DNA from: an uncultured Alistipes sp.
GTDB lineage: Bacteria > Bacteroidota > Bacteroidia > Bacteroidales > Rikenellaceae
Assembly (NCBI GenBank): GCA_910586375.1
Contig: CAJUIE010000035.1
Coordinates: forward strand, 1-13,920
DNA: 13,920 bases
Direction of reading: 5' to 3'
The translations under genes were made by a program, and so were the position numbers. Shown here one piece after another: positions 1-8,659 of this stretch. The notes under the pieces are model-generated. The model was not told where the DNA came from. It worked only from the letters and a program-made list of their open reading frames with translations, and searched no databases. Each line of letters begins with the position of its first letter. Position 1 is the first letter of the stretch.

Positions 1-2668
1 GCACTATATAGAGGATTTTGGCCCACCAGGTCAACCACGGGGGGGGGAGGATCTGCACCCGCATGGCAATCCCCTCATCGGCCGCATCGGGATTGCCGAC
101 GAACGCCTTGACACGCAACGTATAATCACCGACAGGAACGTTGGAATAAGCAGCCCGGTTGGTCGAGCCCGCAACGTTCCAATCGTGATCATAACCTTCG
201 AGCCGGTACATATACCCCACGGCATGCTGAACCGCGTGGTTCAGCGACGCGAACTCCAGCCGGAAATTGGCAAAATCATAAGGCAGCACAACCTTGCGGG
301 CCTCCGAAACGGCCTCACTCAAAGGAGAACGTCGCCCCGGCACGACAGGCCGGTTGCGCACCTCAAGACCCGTAAAACAAAGATCGTAATCGACCTTTGA
401 CGCCCGTATGCGATCGGGATCAAACCGATAAACGCGACGCCCACCGCCGAAAAGCACACCTCCGTCGGGCAGAGTCAGGGCTGTGGCTTCGCTCAACACG
501 GCCGAGCGCATGTTGTCGTAAAGGCTGTAGTTGGAAAAGAGCCCCTGATCGATGTCGAGCCGCGAGACGGAGTTATGGGTCGATACCCACAAATCGCCCG
601 TCCGATCCTCAGCGAGCGCCAGACAGATATTACTCGCCAGACCGGCGGCGTGGTCGTAATGCCGGAAACGGGGCACACCCTGCTTGTCATACCCCACGAT
701 ACGGTTCAGGCCTCCGCCGTATGTCGCCAACCAGATCTCCCCGCGCGAGTCCTTGAGCATGTGGATGATGTCGTTGTTGCTCAATGACAAACTGTCACCC
801 GCAACCTTCTGCACCGAGCGGAAACGCATCTGCGCAAACGGCTCCCGGGGATCGAAGAGCAACAGTCCGTCGACCGTAGCGGCGAACATACGGTCGGGCC
901 GGTCATAAAGCAGCCACCTGACCCGGCCCGCCTCCTCGGAAGGATAATGCGCGAGAAGGTTGCCCGCATGGATGAAACGGTCGCCGTCAGGCTGTTCGAG
1001 CACGTCGATCCCGCCCCCATAAGTGGCTACCCAGATGCGGCCCAGGTGATCCTCCTCAATGGAGTAGACCTGATCGTGGCTGAGCGAAAAGGCATCCATA
1101 GGCGAATGCCTGAAGTGCTTGACACCAAAATCGCTGCCACGCGGCGTCATACAATAAAGCCCCTTGCCCTTCGTGCCGACCCATATATGCCCCCGGGAGT
1201 CCTCCTTAAGGGCATAAATCATCCCTGCACCCTTCAGCGGTAACCGATAAACGGGACGGCGCCCCGCATCAAAAGCCAGCAGCTCGCCATCGCGCGTCCC
1301 GACCCAGGTCCGGCCCTTGCTGTCGTGCATCAGGGCCCGGATTTCGCCCGAAAACGAATCTGGCAGCGGGCCATCGAGCGCAAAAACCTCAGCGGGCTGT
1401 TGCAGCAAGGTCGCCTTGCGCAAACCCCGTTCATAATAAGTCGACAGCCACAATACATCGTCGCGGACGTCGAAACGCACCACGGCGTTGGTCATCTGGC
1501 AGTCGGGCAGGCTCGGATCGTTATAAAAAGGCTCGATGCGGTCGTGCTCGCGATCGTAATAGCCGAAACCGTATTGGTTCATCTTGATCCACAACCGCCC
1601 GCCACCTTCGGCGATGCGCGTGATGGTGTCGAGGTTGTAGGAGACCGTGTAAGGCTTCTGCTCGAAATGGCGGAAATCGTTGCGCCGGGGGTCATACCGC
1701 GTAATACCCGCCTCAGGCGTAGTAATCCACAACGTGCCATAAGAATCGGCAGCCAGGTCACGAATACGGCGTGGCCGGGCGCCCAGGGGTGTCAGACGCG
1801 CAAGGCGGTCGCCATCGACGCAAAACAGCTCGCCCGAGCAGCTGCCGACATAAGTCCTCTGGTGCGTCACATCGACCTCAATAGCCGTCAGGTCGGACGC
1901 TCCGCCCGTCATCCGGCAAACAACGCCGTCACGCTTCCCGGTCCGGACCACCGCCCGGGCTGTGAGGCAATAGACACTCGTCGAATCGGCTGCGAAACCA
2001 ACACCCGGGGCCGGCATTTCGCACACCCGGCGAACCTCGCCCCGCGCACCAGCCAGCACCAGATTCAGAGTCCCGCTCTGGGTCGCAATCCAGGCATTGC
2101 CGCAATCATCAAGATGAAACGCCGAGACATCGCCGCCCAGCGTCGCAACGTCGTGCAGTACATCAACCTGCACAGGCCCGGCATCGGCCGTGTCAACAAA
2201 ACGCACGGCTCCCACCCCGGCAATAGCCACCCAGGTGCCACCATCGGCATCATGGAGGCAATGCGTCATGCGATAATGCTGGACATCAAGCCCCACGATT
2301 CCTGTAGTGACCTCCTCAAACTGCTCGGTGAAGCGATTCAGACGATAAAGATGCAGGTTATAAGTCGTAAACCACAAATGACCGTTGGCGTCCTCACTCA
2401 CGGAGACGAAACGATGGTGCGACAAGGGCGAAAGCTCCTCTGCACCTGCATTGAAATTGCGGAACGTATAACCGTCGAAACGACTGACCCCATACCACGT
2501 GCAGAGCCACACGAACCCCCGCGAATCGGTATAAATGTCGGCAATGCGGTCATGTGTCAACCCGTCCAGGGTCGAGTAGTACTGAAAAAGGCACTGAGGT
2601 GGCTCGCCCACAACCCGGCAGGGAAGCAGCGTGCCGAGCAGCAACAGGGTTAGCAGAAGTCGTTTCAA
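1..2668 (-). CDS. Hybrid two-component system (HTCS) sensor/regulator, N-terminal part (runs off left edge)
   Basis: Read on the minus strand there is one unbroken frame of about 889 codons to the window edge. It opens with a signal peptide (MKRLLLTLLLLGTLLPCRVV). About fourteen Reg_prop-type blades follow, recognisable as D-x-x-G-x-x-W-x-x-T, for example DSRGHIWVGTKGKGL, DHLGRIWVATYGGGI and DSRGEIWLATYGGGL; this is what two seven-bladed periplasmic propellers need. A Y_Y_Y domain lies at about residues 795-875 (GYMYRLEGYDHDWN), and the membrane segment begins at the edge (PPPWLTWWAKILYIV). Known for the family: HTCS proteins continue with histidine kinase, receiver and AraC-type DNA-binding domains and activate nearby polysaccharide genes in response to a specific oligosaccharide. 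The start is inferred as TTG at 2668, because an in-frame TAA lies six codons upstream (2684-2686) and no ATG lies between. Regulation of the adjacent pectin genes is inferred from position. A run of nine C falls in the coding strand at 47-39. Confidence 0.93.
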   Translation of the reverse strand, partial: MKRLLLTLLLLGTLLPCRVVGEPPQCLFQYYSTLDGLTHDRIADIYTDSRGFVWLCTWYGVSRFDGYTFRNFNAGAEELSPLSHHRFVSVSEDANGHLWFTTYNLHLYRLNRFTEQFEEVTTGIVGLDVQHYRMTHCLHDADGGTWVAIAGVGAVRFVDTADAGPVQVDVLHDVATLGGDVSAFHLDDCGNAWIATQSGTLNLVLAGARGEVRRVCEMPAPGVGFAADSTSVYCLTARAVVRTGKRDGVVCRMTGGASDLTAIEVDVTHQRTYVGSCSGELFCVDGDRLARLTPLGARPRRIRDLAADSYGTLWITTPEAGITRYDPRRNDFRHFEQKPYTVSYNLDTITRIAEGGGRLWIKMNQYGFGYYDREHDRIEPFYNDPSLPDCQMTNAVVRFDVRDDVLWLSTYYERGLRKATLLQQPAEVFALDGPLPDSFSGEIRALMHDSKGRTWVGTRDGELLAFDAGRRPVYRLPLKGAGMIYALKEDSRGHIWVGTKGKGLYCMTPRGSDFGVKHFRHSPMDAFSLSHDQVYSIEEDHLGRIWVATYGGGIDVLEQPDGDRFIHAGNLLAHYPSEEAGRVRWLLYDRPDRMFAATVDGLLLFDPREPFAQMRFRSVQKVAGDSLSLSNNDIIHMLKDSRGEIWLATYGGGLNRIVGYDKQGVPRFRHYDHAAGLASNICLALAEDRTGDLWVSTHNSVSRLDIDQGLFSNYSLYDNMRSAVLSEATALTLPDGGVLFGGGRRVYRFDPDRIRASKVDYDLCFTGLEVRNRPVVPGRRSPLSEAVSEARKVVLPYDFANFRLEFASLNHAVQHAVGYMYRLEGYDHDWNVAGSTNRAAYSNVPVGDYTLRVKAFVGNPDAADEGIAMRVQILPPPWLTWWAKILYIV

Positions 2669-2949
2669 GGCAAATACGATATTTTATCCGGCATTCCGAA
2701 TGCAGCACAGTCAATCTTTTTCGCGTCGGAAATGCAAGTCCGGAGCCAACGGAGGCGACGCGCACGAATGGCGCAAGCCTTCGCCGTCCGGGGCTCCGGC
2801 TTGCCAGCCTGACGGCTGACATTTTTGCGACTAATGCCAAACGGAAGTCGTGCGGGTCGCAGCCTCGCCCCGCGGAGGCCCGCAACTTATCGTTGCAGTC
2901 CGTCCGCAGGCAGCGGCCCGGTCTAAAGATAGATAATTTCGGCGAAAAA
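2669..2949. other. GC-rich spacer between the esterase fusion and the regulator gene
   Basis: This 281-nt spacer holds no convincing gene. It has several dyads: GCAAGCC (2773-2779) with GGCTTGC (2798-2804), GCCGTC (2783-2788) with GACGGC (2811-2816), and TGCGGG (2851-2856) with CCCGCA (2879-2884). I see no U-rich tail that would make a clear terminator for the minus-strand enzyme genes and no good TAnnTTTG element for the regulator gene. The structured part resembles the spacer at 8758-8845. Confidence 0.6.
2845..2920 (-). repeat. Intergenic repeat, copy A (hairpin-containing)
   Basis: Read on the minus strand this stretch contains CTGCGGACGG, then a CAAC-rich link, then GTTGCGGGCCT, then a hairpin whose ends are TGCGGG and CCCGCA, 34 nt from end to end. 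The same order, nearly the same spacing and the same 34-nt hairpin length occur on the plus strand at 8758-8838. This points to a small dispersed, structure-conserving intergenic element. Its function is unknown; mRNA stabilisation or a REP-like element is possible. Confidence 0.5.
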
Positions 2950-4596
2950 TCAACGAAAATCCGCCTCTTTTTCAAAAAAAGCGATCATCCGCAACGCCTC
3001 TTTGGACGAAACGCTCCGCACCCACTTCACCCGTCGGTCTGCCGAAGCTCCGAGGCCCGAAGAGCCGCACTCAGCATAACGAACAGTGTGCCGGGCATGG
3101 GGTTTATTCCAGTCGTGCCACCCTTCGGGGCGGATATGCGGGCCCAAATAACAATCGACGAAGAGCGTCTGGGCATAGTCCCGCCACGGGCGCCCCAGAT
3201 AACATGCCCTCACCCCTTCGTCGGCCGTCAGACGGCATTCGTGGAAGATCAGCCCGCACGACTGGCCGCGGCACGTCGAGGCGGCCGTGATGAACGAATC
3301 GGCCCTGGAGCGTATCTCGCACCGCCGGAAAAGCGCCGCAGCGGCCCCAAAAATGAAATCGGTCGTGCCTTCAATATAACAATCCTCGAAGAGCATATGC
3401 ATGTTGCGCTCCACGGTTTCGCCGTCACGATTGCCTGAAGCATAAAGGTAAAGCGTATCCTGATTACCGAGGAAACGGCAACCAACAAAATGCAACCGGT
3501 CGGCCATGCACTGCACGGCCACAGCCTGCCCCACGCATCCTGCGCTGTTTTCGAAAGTCACACCACGCACCAGCCATCCCTCACCGCCGAAATAAACGGT
3601 CGAAGAGCCCGAAGTACCCAATATATGCCCCGTCTGACCAATTTTCGAGGCATAATCATCCCACATAATACGAACTTCGCCCCGGCCTTCGAGCATAACG
3701 TTACGCTTGGTGGCAGGGATAACGACCTTTTCGCGATAAATCCCCCCGCAAACGACAATGCGTGTCGTGTCGCGCCCGAAGTCGGGAATGGCTGCCACAC
3801 CCTCCGAAAGCGTAAAAAAGTCGCCCGACCCATCCTGGGCCACCACCCAGTCGGGCACGGCAAGGCGTGCGCCGATCTCGGGCACCTGCTCCCGCAGCAA
3901 CGAGGCGACCATACGCGCCACGGCATGTGCACCACGAACGTTAAGATGTGTATCGTCGCGCTGCCCCTCAGGATAACGCGGACAAGTGCCCGGTTCAACC
4001 CACATAAAGCACTCCCGCGAATGTTCGTCGCCCAACTGCGCCACCCACTGCCGGGTCAGAGCTTCCATATCAAGCAGCACGACACCCTCTTCCCGGGCCA
4101 CGCGCCGCATGGCCCCGGGATAATCACCGTGGGTGTCAGTCAGCACGCCATCGACGAAATGCCGCCGGACAATGGGTGTCAGCAGGACGGGCGTAGCTCC
4201 CCTCTCCCGCGCCTCCCGCACATAACACCGCAAATTTTCGGCGTACTGCTCCGGCGATGAATAACGCGCCGTGTCACTCTTGGAATCGTTGTGCCCAAAC
4301 TGAACAAAAACATAATCGCCGGGCTGCAACCGCCCGCAGACCCGCCGCCAACGACCTTCACTGCGAAACGACCGCGTGGAACGCCCGTTGGCGGCGTGGT
4401 TCTCCACCACAACCGAGCCGTCGAACAGCGGCTGGAACATATGCCCCCATCCCCGCTCGGGATTCTGCCCCGCGAGCTCCTTGGTGGCACACGTCGAGTC
4501 ACCGACAAGAAAGAGCCTCAACGTATCGGCAGCCGCAACGCTCTGCCCAACGGGCAGCAGCGCCAGCAACAAAAGTAGAAAAAACCTCGATTTCAT
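2950..4596 (-). CDS. Secreted bifunctional pectin esterase: SGNH acetylesterase (CE12-like) fused to pectin methylesterase (CE8)
   Basis: A 548-aa exported protein that should remove acetyl and methyl groups from pectin, opening the galacturonan chain to lyase and polygalacturonase. The signal peptide is MKSRFFLLLLLALLPVGQSV. Residues ~25-245 are a rhamnogalacturonan-acetylesterase-like SGNH domain: VGDSTCATK with nucleophile Ser34, GRST, FGHND with Asn103, and DDTH with Asp214/His217. Residues ~248-545 are a CE8 beta-helix: Gln357 in GQAVA, NQDTLY (Asp380), GTTDFIFG (Asp413, the nucleophile of the family) and LGRPW (Arg469, Trp471). All catalytic residues of both modules are present. The start at 4596 is preferred over the upstream ATG at 4620 because it places the signal peptide at the N-terminus. 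It lies 70 nt downstream of the pectate lyase gene on the same strand, so cotranscription is likely. The CE12 assignment is by motif; the acetylated substrate (homogalacturonan or rhamnogalacturonan I) cannot be told. Confidence 0.95.
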   Translation of the reverse strand: MKSRFFLLLLLALLPVGQSVAAADTLRLFLVGDSTCATKELAGQNPERGWGHMFQPLFDGSVVVENHAANGRSTRSFRSEGRWRRVCGRLQPGDYVFVQFGHNDSKSDTARYSSPEQYAENLRCYVREARERGATPVLLTPIVRRHFVDGVLTDTHGDYPGAMRRVAREEGVVLLDMEALTRQWVAQLGDEHSRECFMWVEPGTCPRYPEGQRDDTHLNVRGAHAVARMVASLLREQVPEIGARLAVPDWVVAQDGSGDFFTLSEGVAAIPDFGRDTTRIVVCGGIYREKVVIPATKRNVMLEGRGEVRIMWDDYASKIGQTGHILGTSGSSTVYFGGEGWLVRGVTFENSAGCVGQAVAVQCMADRLHFVGCRFLGNQDTLYLYASGNRDGETVERNMHMLFEDCYIEGTTDFIFGAAAALFRRCEIRSRADSFITAASTCRGQSCGLIFHECRLTADEGVRACYLGRPWRDYAQTLFVDCYLGPHIRPEGWHDWNKPHARHTVRYAECGSSGLGASADRRVKWVRSVSSKEALRMIAFFEKEADFR

Positions 4597-4666
4597 GGTT
4601 GTATGCTCACTATGCGACAAGCCCGAGGCTGCGGCCTCCCGCTCATCGATTCGTCTGCGTCGCCTC

Positions 4667-6808
4667 TCAGTCGAGCGCCCGGTAATCGGCGCCGGCCACC
4701 TGAGCTTCCGTAATGTCCCGCACCAAATAGTGGAGATAAACCTCTAAGTTAGTATAGAGCCCCTGCGGATCGAGCGTCTTAAGGTTGCCATCGGCCTTGT
4801 CGTTCTTATCCAGCCCAAAGAGCTCCTCGTAATAATCGGGGATGCCATCGCCATCGGAGTCCTTCACCCGTGCCAGTTCGTCGGTTGTAGCCGCGAGCGT
4901 CGGCCAGCCTCCCACGGCACTCTGCGTGTCAATAATACCACCCGTGGAGCCGTTGCCTCCATCGGGATAAGTCGCCGTGCCCGTCCGGGCATCGCTGGTA
5001 ATGCGGCTATCAACGGCATCGCGCCGCAGCGAAGCACCCACATGGGCCAGAACCGCGTCGAAAGCATCGGCTGCCGAATGGGTCGTCGTATAGCAGGTTT
5101 GCGTATCATTGGACTTGATCGGCAGCGGAGCCGTCCGACGGCCCGCCGTGGTCGGGGGATTCGCCCCGCCACCGGCCGAAGACTGGTCGTGGTAATAAAT
5201 ACCGGACCACTGGTCGCTATTGATCGCCGTGGCATAACTCCCGGCATGGTAGTTATCCTCCAGGTAGAGCTCGGGGTAAGCCGTGCCGATCCCCATACTG
5301 GAGTTGTACCAGTAGGCATCGAGGAAATAATTGCGCTGCACCGACGCAGGACCGGGCTTGAAGTAATTACCGACCATGTTATAATGGCCATCCTCACCGC
5401 CATAAGTCGAGTTGCTGCCCCAGTTATAAATCACATTGTTGCGGTAATCGACATTACCCCGGTGAGTCGGCCGATAGTCGGTAGTACCTTGCAGGTAAAT
5501 ACCCGGATGATCGATGCGCGCATTGCGGCTATCGTTATTGGCCAGCATGTTGTGGTGAAACGACGCGTTGCGCCCGCCCCAGATGCCACCGTAACCGTGG
5601 CTCCCCTTATCATGCACGGAGTGACGCAGTGCTTCAGCCACTAAACACCACTGCATCGTGAAGTTGCGGTTGGCATAAAACGAGGCCACCTCGTCGATCG
5701 ACCACGACATGGAGCAGTGGTCGAGAATGATGTTTTCGTGATAACGCCCCCAGATGGCATCGGACCCATCAGAGAGAAACGAGCTCTCATCGCCCAGGCG
5801 GAAACGCAGATAGCGCATGATGATGTTGTCGGCGTTTACCTGAACCGTACCACCACGAATACAGATGCCGCCACCGGGCGCCGTCTGCCCTGCGATGGTC
5901 AGGTTGCCCTGAGTTATTTTGAGGTCCGATTTCAGGATAATATCGCCTGCAACATCGAAAACCACGGTACGAGCCCCCGGACGGGTCACGGCATAACGCA
6001 ACGAACCCGCAGAACTGTTGTCTTCAAGCGTAGTGACGTAGTAAACCGCGCCGCCACGACCGCCCGAGACATACATGCCACCCCCTTCAGCACCGGGAAA
6101 AGCACGCACCACACCGTCGTTCTCGTGGGCCAGAGGCAGTCCTAAATCGACCCCCGCACCACCCGATGTGGTGAACGACACTGCAACCGACCAATTGGAC
6201 GCCTGCGTATATTCATCATCCGCCGCCGCCAATGCCCGGACCCGAAAACGATAAGAAGTAGCTTCCGTCAAGTCGTCGAAAAATACTTCAGCAGCTTCGA
6301 TCCTATCGGACCGACTGGCCGAAGTGGCAGAACCCTCATAAAGTTCATAAGCATACCCCGCAGCTCCAGACACCTCGGTCCAATAAAGCCGGGCAGCTGT
6401 AGGGGTCAGCGCCTCCTCGTCGACCTTCACGACCGGAGCGGCGAGCATGGCATTCGAAAAGGAGACCTCCTCCGACCAGCCCGAGGCGACATAAGCACTG
6501 CCCACAGCTGGTACGGCCCGAACCCGGAAACGATAAGCTACCCCGGCAGACATCTCGAAGCTATAAGTAATCGACGGCACCGATCCCGTTTCGGCCGCGG
6601 CGGCTCCCTCCGCATAAAGTTCGTATTCATAAGCCCGGGCGTTGTCAATACGCGCCCAGCGCAACGTGGCCTTGAGCCCATCAATCGCAACCGCAGGAGC
6701 GGGCACAGCCAAAGGGGTCGAAGGCCCCGCCGGTCCGGCATCGTCGCCGCCACACGCCGCACACAGAAAAAACAATGCCGTCAAAGGCAAATAACGAAAC
6801 CACTTCAT
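4667..6808 (-). CDS. Pectate lyase family 1 (PL1) lipoprotein with two FN3 domains
   Basis: A 713-aa lipoprotein expected to cleave de-esterified galacturonan by beta-elimination. The N-terminus MKWFRYLPLTALFFLCAACG is a lipoprotein signal (Cys19 the likely lipid site), followed by GGDD, an acidic stretch of the kind that directs Bacteroidota lipoproteins to the surface. Two fibronectin-III-like domains follow (about residues 38-118 and 125-215; YEYELYAEG...YRFRVRAV and YAYELYEGS...YRFRVRAL). The right-handed beta-helix starts near residue 231 (GVVRAFPGAEGGGMYVSGG) and contains TVVFDVAGDI, NIIMRYLRFRLGD and ILDHCSMSWSIDE. Asp363 and the acidic residues after it are likely Ca ligands, and an Arg in SRNARIDHPG a likely catalytic base; these last assignments are inference. 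The C-terminus carries DSDGDGIPDYYEELFG, a type-3 calcium-binding repeat. The start at 6808 is chosen over a longer frame to 6928 because of the lipoprotein signal. The 125-nt gap to the GH28 gene shows no clear promoter. Confidence 0.94.
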   Translation of the reverse strand: MKWFRYLPLTALFFLCAACGGDDAGPAGPSTPLAVPAPAVAIDGLKATLRWARIDNARAYEYELYAEGAAAAETGSVPSITYSFEMSAGVAYRFRVRAVPAVGSAYVASGWSEEVSFSNAMLAAPVVKVDEEALTPTAARLYWTEVSGAAGYAYELYEGSATSASRSDRIEAAEVFFDDLTEATSYRFRVRALAAADDEYTQASNWSVAVSFTTSGGAGVDLGLPLAHENDGVVRAFPGAEGGGMYVSGGRGGAVYYVTTLEDNSSAGSLRYAVTRPGARTVVFDVAGDIILKSDLKITQGNLTIAGQTAPGGGICIRGGTVQVNADNIIMRYLRFRLGDESSFLSDGSDAIWGRYHENIILDHCSMSWSIDEVASFYANRNFTMQWCLVAEALRHSVHDKGSHGYGGIWGGRNASFHHNMLANNDSRNARIDHPGIYLQGTTDYRPTHRGNVDYRNNVIYNWGSNSTYGGEDGHYNMVGNYFKPGPASVQRNYFLDAYWYNSSMGIGTAYPELYLEDNYHAGSYATAINSDQWSGIYYHDQSSAGGGANPPTTAGRRTAPLPIKSNDTQTCYTTTHSAADAFDAVLAHVGASLRRDAVDSRITSDARTGTATYPDGGNGSTGGIIDTQSAVGGWPTLAATTDELARVKDSDGDGIPDYYEELFGLDKNDKADGNLKTLDPQGLYTNLEVYLHYLVRDITEAQVAGADYRALD

Positions 6809-6933
6809 AAGCAATGTAACTATAATAATACTATTTTCCACCCAAGGAACTATCGGACCATTTTTTCGCTTCTCCCGGCTGTAGGGGTTTAGATGACCGT
6901 TAATAGGAAGTTGGATGGAATCGCCCAAAACGA

Positions 6934-8595
6934 TTAAAGCAAAGTAACAGCAGAAGCACTCACCGGCACGATCCGGGCATTCCCGGCATCGATCTGCGGA
7001 GCCTCCACAACAATATTACGATTGCGGCTGCCGGTAACCTCCAACGCGCACTTCAGTCCCCCCGGGCAAGCAAAACCCTCCGTGCGGAAATCGCGGACGT
7101 TATTGAGCTTCAACGCCGGTCCCTTTTCGGGCACGATCTCCACGTCGCGCAACACCACCCGGGAGGATTCGTTGATGCAAGCTCCCGTGCGGGCATAAAT
7201 ACGGGCATTCTCGACCACCACCCGCTCGACATTCATTTCAGGCAACCCATTGAAATACATAGCCCGACGAGCACCGCGGCACCAGATATTGCGGATGTGG
7301 ATGTCGCGAAAAGCAGGCGTCGTCTCGTCAACAGGTACCGCCACCAGGTCGGTCGAAACCTCGCCCCCCTCAGCAGCAGCTTCGGAAGCCGACTTGCCAC
7401 CATAAAAGAGGTCGAACAACAGCGCGTCCTGCATAATGTCGGACATAGAGACATTCTCAATATGAATGGCCTCCACCACACCGCCGCGCCCGCGCGTCGA
7501 CTTGAAGCGCAGCCCCACGTCGGTGCCCGAGAATGTACAATTGGAGACCATGACATTCTTCACGCCACCCGACATTTCGCTGCCTACGACAAAACCGCCG
7601 TGACCATGAAAAACGACACAATTATCTACCAAAATATTTTCACACGGAATACCACGGTCGCGCCCGGACTTGTCCTTGCCGCTCTTGATGCAGATGCCGT
7701 CGTCGCCCACGTCAAAACGCGAATTGGTCAGCACAACGTTCTTGCACGACTCGATGTCGATGCCGTCGCCGTTCTGCGCATAATCGGGACAGCGGACCGT
7801 AATATTATCTACGATAAGATTGGTACACAGGGCAGGATGGAGGTTCCAGCAGGGCGAGTTCTGGAAAGTAACACCCTCAATGAGGACATTTTCGCAGTTA
7901 TGGAGACTGACAAGCACCGGACGCAGGAAGTCGCGCATCGACTCGAACTCCTCGCGGGTCGTGGCCCACGTCGAGACGTTCTGATCGGCTCCCGAGGTGG
8001 CGCCGAAGCGATAACCCTCCGAGGGATACCACGTCTTGCCGTCGTCGGAGAGCACGCCGCCGCTCCGCACTTTGGCCTTCCACTCCCGCTCGGTCAACTT
8101 ATCCTGCTTGACAGCGCGCCACGCATCGCCGTTACCGTCGATCACCCCATATCCCGTAATGGCAATCTCCTTCGCACCGCGGGCCGATATGGGCGACTGG
8201 CACCGCCACGTGTCGAGCCCCTCAAAAATAGTCTCGACCAACGGATAGAGGCTCTTGTCGTCACTGAAGACAAGCAGGGCATTGCGTTCGAGGTGAAGCT
8301 CGATACGATCCCGAAGCTCAATCGGCCCGGTATACCAGACTCCGGCAGGAACAACAACCCGGCCGCCCCCCTCAGCAGAAAGCGCCGCAATGGCTTGGGC
8401 GAAAGCTCCGGTCGCAAGCGTATGGCCGTCGCCCACACCACCGAAGTCAGCCACGCTCACCGAGCGGGCTGGAATGGCGGGCCGGGCAACCTGCGGCATA
8501 TCAAAAGGCAAGGCCTTCTGCGGAACCGGAACCTGACAGCATGCCGCAGTCAGCACGGCAGCGAAGAACGACAGAAAGAGGTGTTTCGGATTCAT
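6934..8595 (-). CDS. GH28 polygalacturonase-like lipoprotein, probably exo-acting
   Basis: A 553-aa exported glycoside hydrolase family 28 protein that should hydrolyse alpha-1,4-galacturonosyl bonds or trim pectic oligosaccharides. MNPKHLFLSFFAAVLTAACC is a lipoprotein-type signal (TAAC). SVADFGGVGDG at ~47-57 is the usual entry into the parallel beta-helix. All four GH28 catalytic motifs are visible: NGDGID (Asp277), VGDDGICIKSG (Asp298/Asp299), FHGHGG (His332) and LRFKS (Arg363, Lys365). The fungal endo-enzymes have NTD in motif I; NGD, plus the insert at ~160-220, is more usual in exo-acting or oligosaccharide-processing members, so exo action is inferred. The ATG at 8595 is preferred to 8610 on the signal sequence. 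A TAnnTTTG promoter element and two dyads sit just upstream, so this gene can start its own transcript that could include the lyase and esterase genes downstream. Confidence 0.94.
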   Translation of the reverse strand: MNPKHLFLSFFAAVLTAACCQVPVPQKALPFDMPQVARPAIPARSVSVADFGGVGDGHTLATGAFAQAIAALSAEGGGRVVVPAGVWYTGPIELRDRIELHLERNALLVFSDDKSLYPLVETIFEGLDTWRCQSPISARGAKEIAITGYGVIDGNGDAWRAVKQDKLTEREWKAKVRSGGVLSDDGKTWYPSEGYRFGATSGADQNVSTWATTREEFESMRDFLRPVLVSLHNCENVLIEGVTFQNSPCWNLHPALCTNLIVDNITVRCPDYAQNGDGIDIESCKNVVLTNSRFDVGDDGICIKSGKDKSGRDRGIPCENILVDNCVVFHGHGGFVVGSEMSGGVKNVMVSNCTFSGTDVGLRFKSTRGRGGVVEAIHIENVSMSDIMQDALLFDLFYGGKSASEAAAEGGEVSTDLVAVPVDETTPAFRDIHIRNIWCRGARRAMYFNGLPEMNVERVVVENARIYARTGACINESSRVVLRDVEIVPEKGPALKLNNVRDFRTEGFACPGGLKCALEVTGSRNRNIVVEAPQIDAGNARIVPVSASAVTLL

Positions 8596-8602
8596 AAAAT
8601 TC

Positions 8603-8626
8603 GTATACATGAAATTTCAAGTATAC
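8603..8626. promoter_or_regulatory. 24-bp near-perfect palindrome at the GH28 transcription start
   Basis: GTATAC at 8603-8608 and 8621-8626 flank the palindrome TGAAATTTCA (8610-8619). The whole 24-bp element is symmetric except for one A/A position (8609/8620). It begins where the -7 element ends and covers the expected transcription start and leader of the GH28 gene. It could be an operator for a dimeric repressor or a leader hairpin. Confidence 0.6.
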
Positions 8627-8633
8627 AAATGTA
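8626..8633 (-). promoter_or_regulatory. GH28 promoter, -7 element TACATTTG
   Basis: On the minus strand TACATTTG matches the Bacteroidota -7 consensus TAnnTTTG exactly. It ends 30 nt before the GH28 ATG, giving a leader of about 25 nt. No clear TTTG -33 element is seen 19-21 nt upstream, which would fit an activator-dependent promoter. Confidence 0.62.
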
Positions 8634-8659
8634 GAAGAATACCACCTCCCGGAATGGGA

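Noticed and set aside
31..60. Frameshift in the regulator gene at the G-run
   Set aside because: Counting the run as nine bases keeps the frame and gives the expected PPPWLTWWAKILY membrane entry, so the gene is intact as far as it can be read.
1325..2653. Plus-strand frame of 442 codons opposite the sensor gene
   Set aside because: Its protein has no domain-like pattern, while the minus frame encodes continuous propeller blades; it is a GC-rich antisense shadow.
2550..2975. Minus-strand frame of 141 codons over the spacer between regulator and esterase genes
   Set aside because: It is Arg/Ser/Ala-rich without family resemblance, overlaps the regulator's 5' end in another frame, and reads through the repeat copy A.
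7297..8634. Plus-strand frame of 445 codons opposite the GH28 gene
   Set aside because: The minus frame has all GH28 motifs; the antisense product is featureless.
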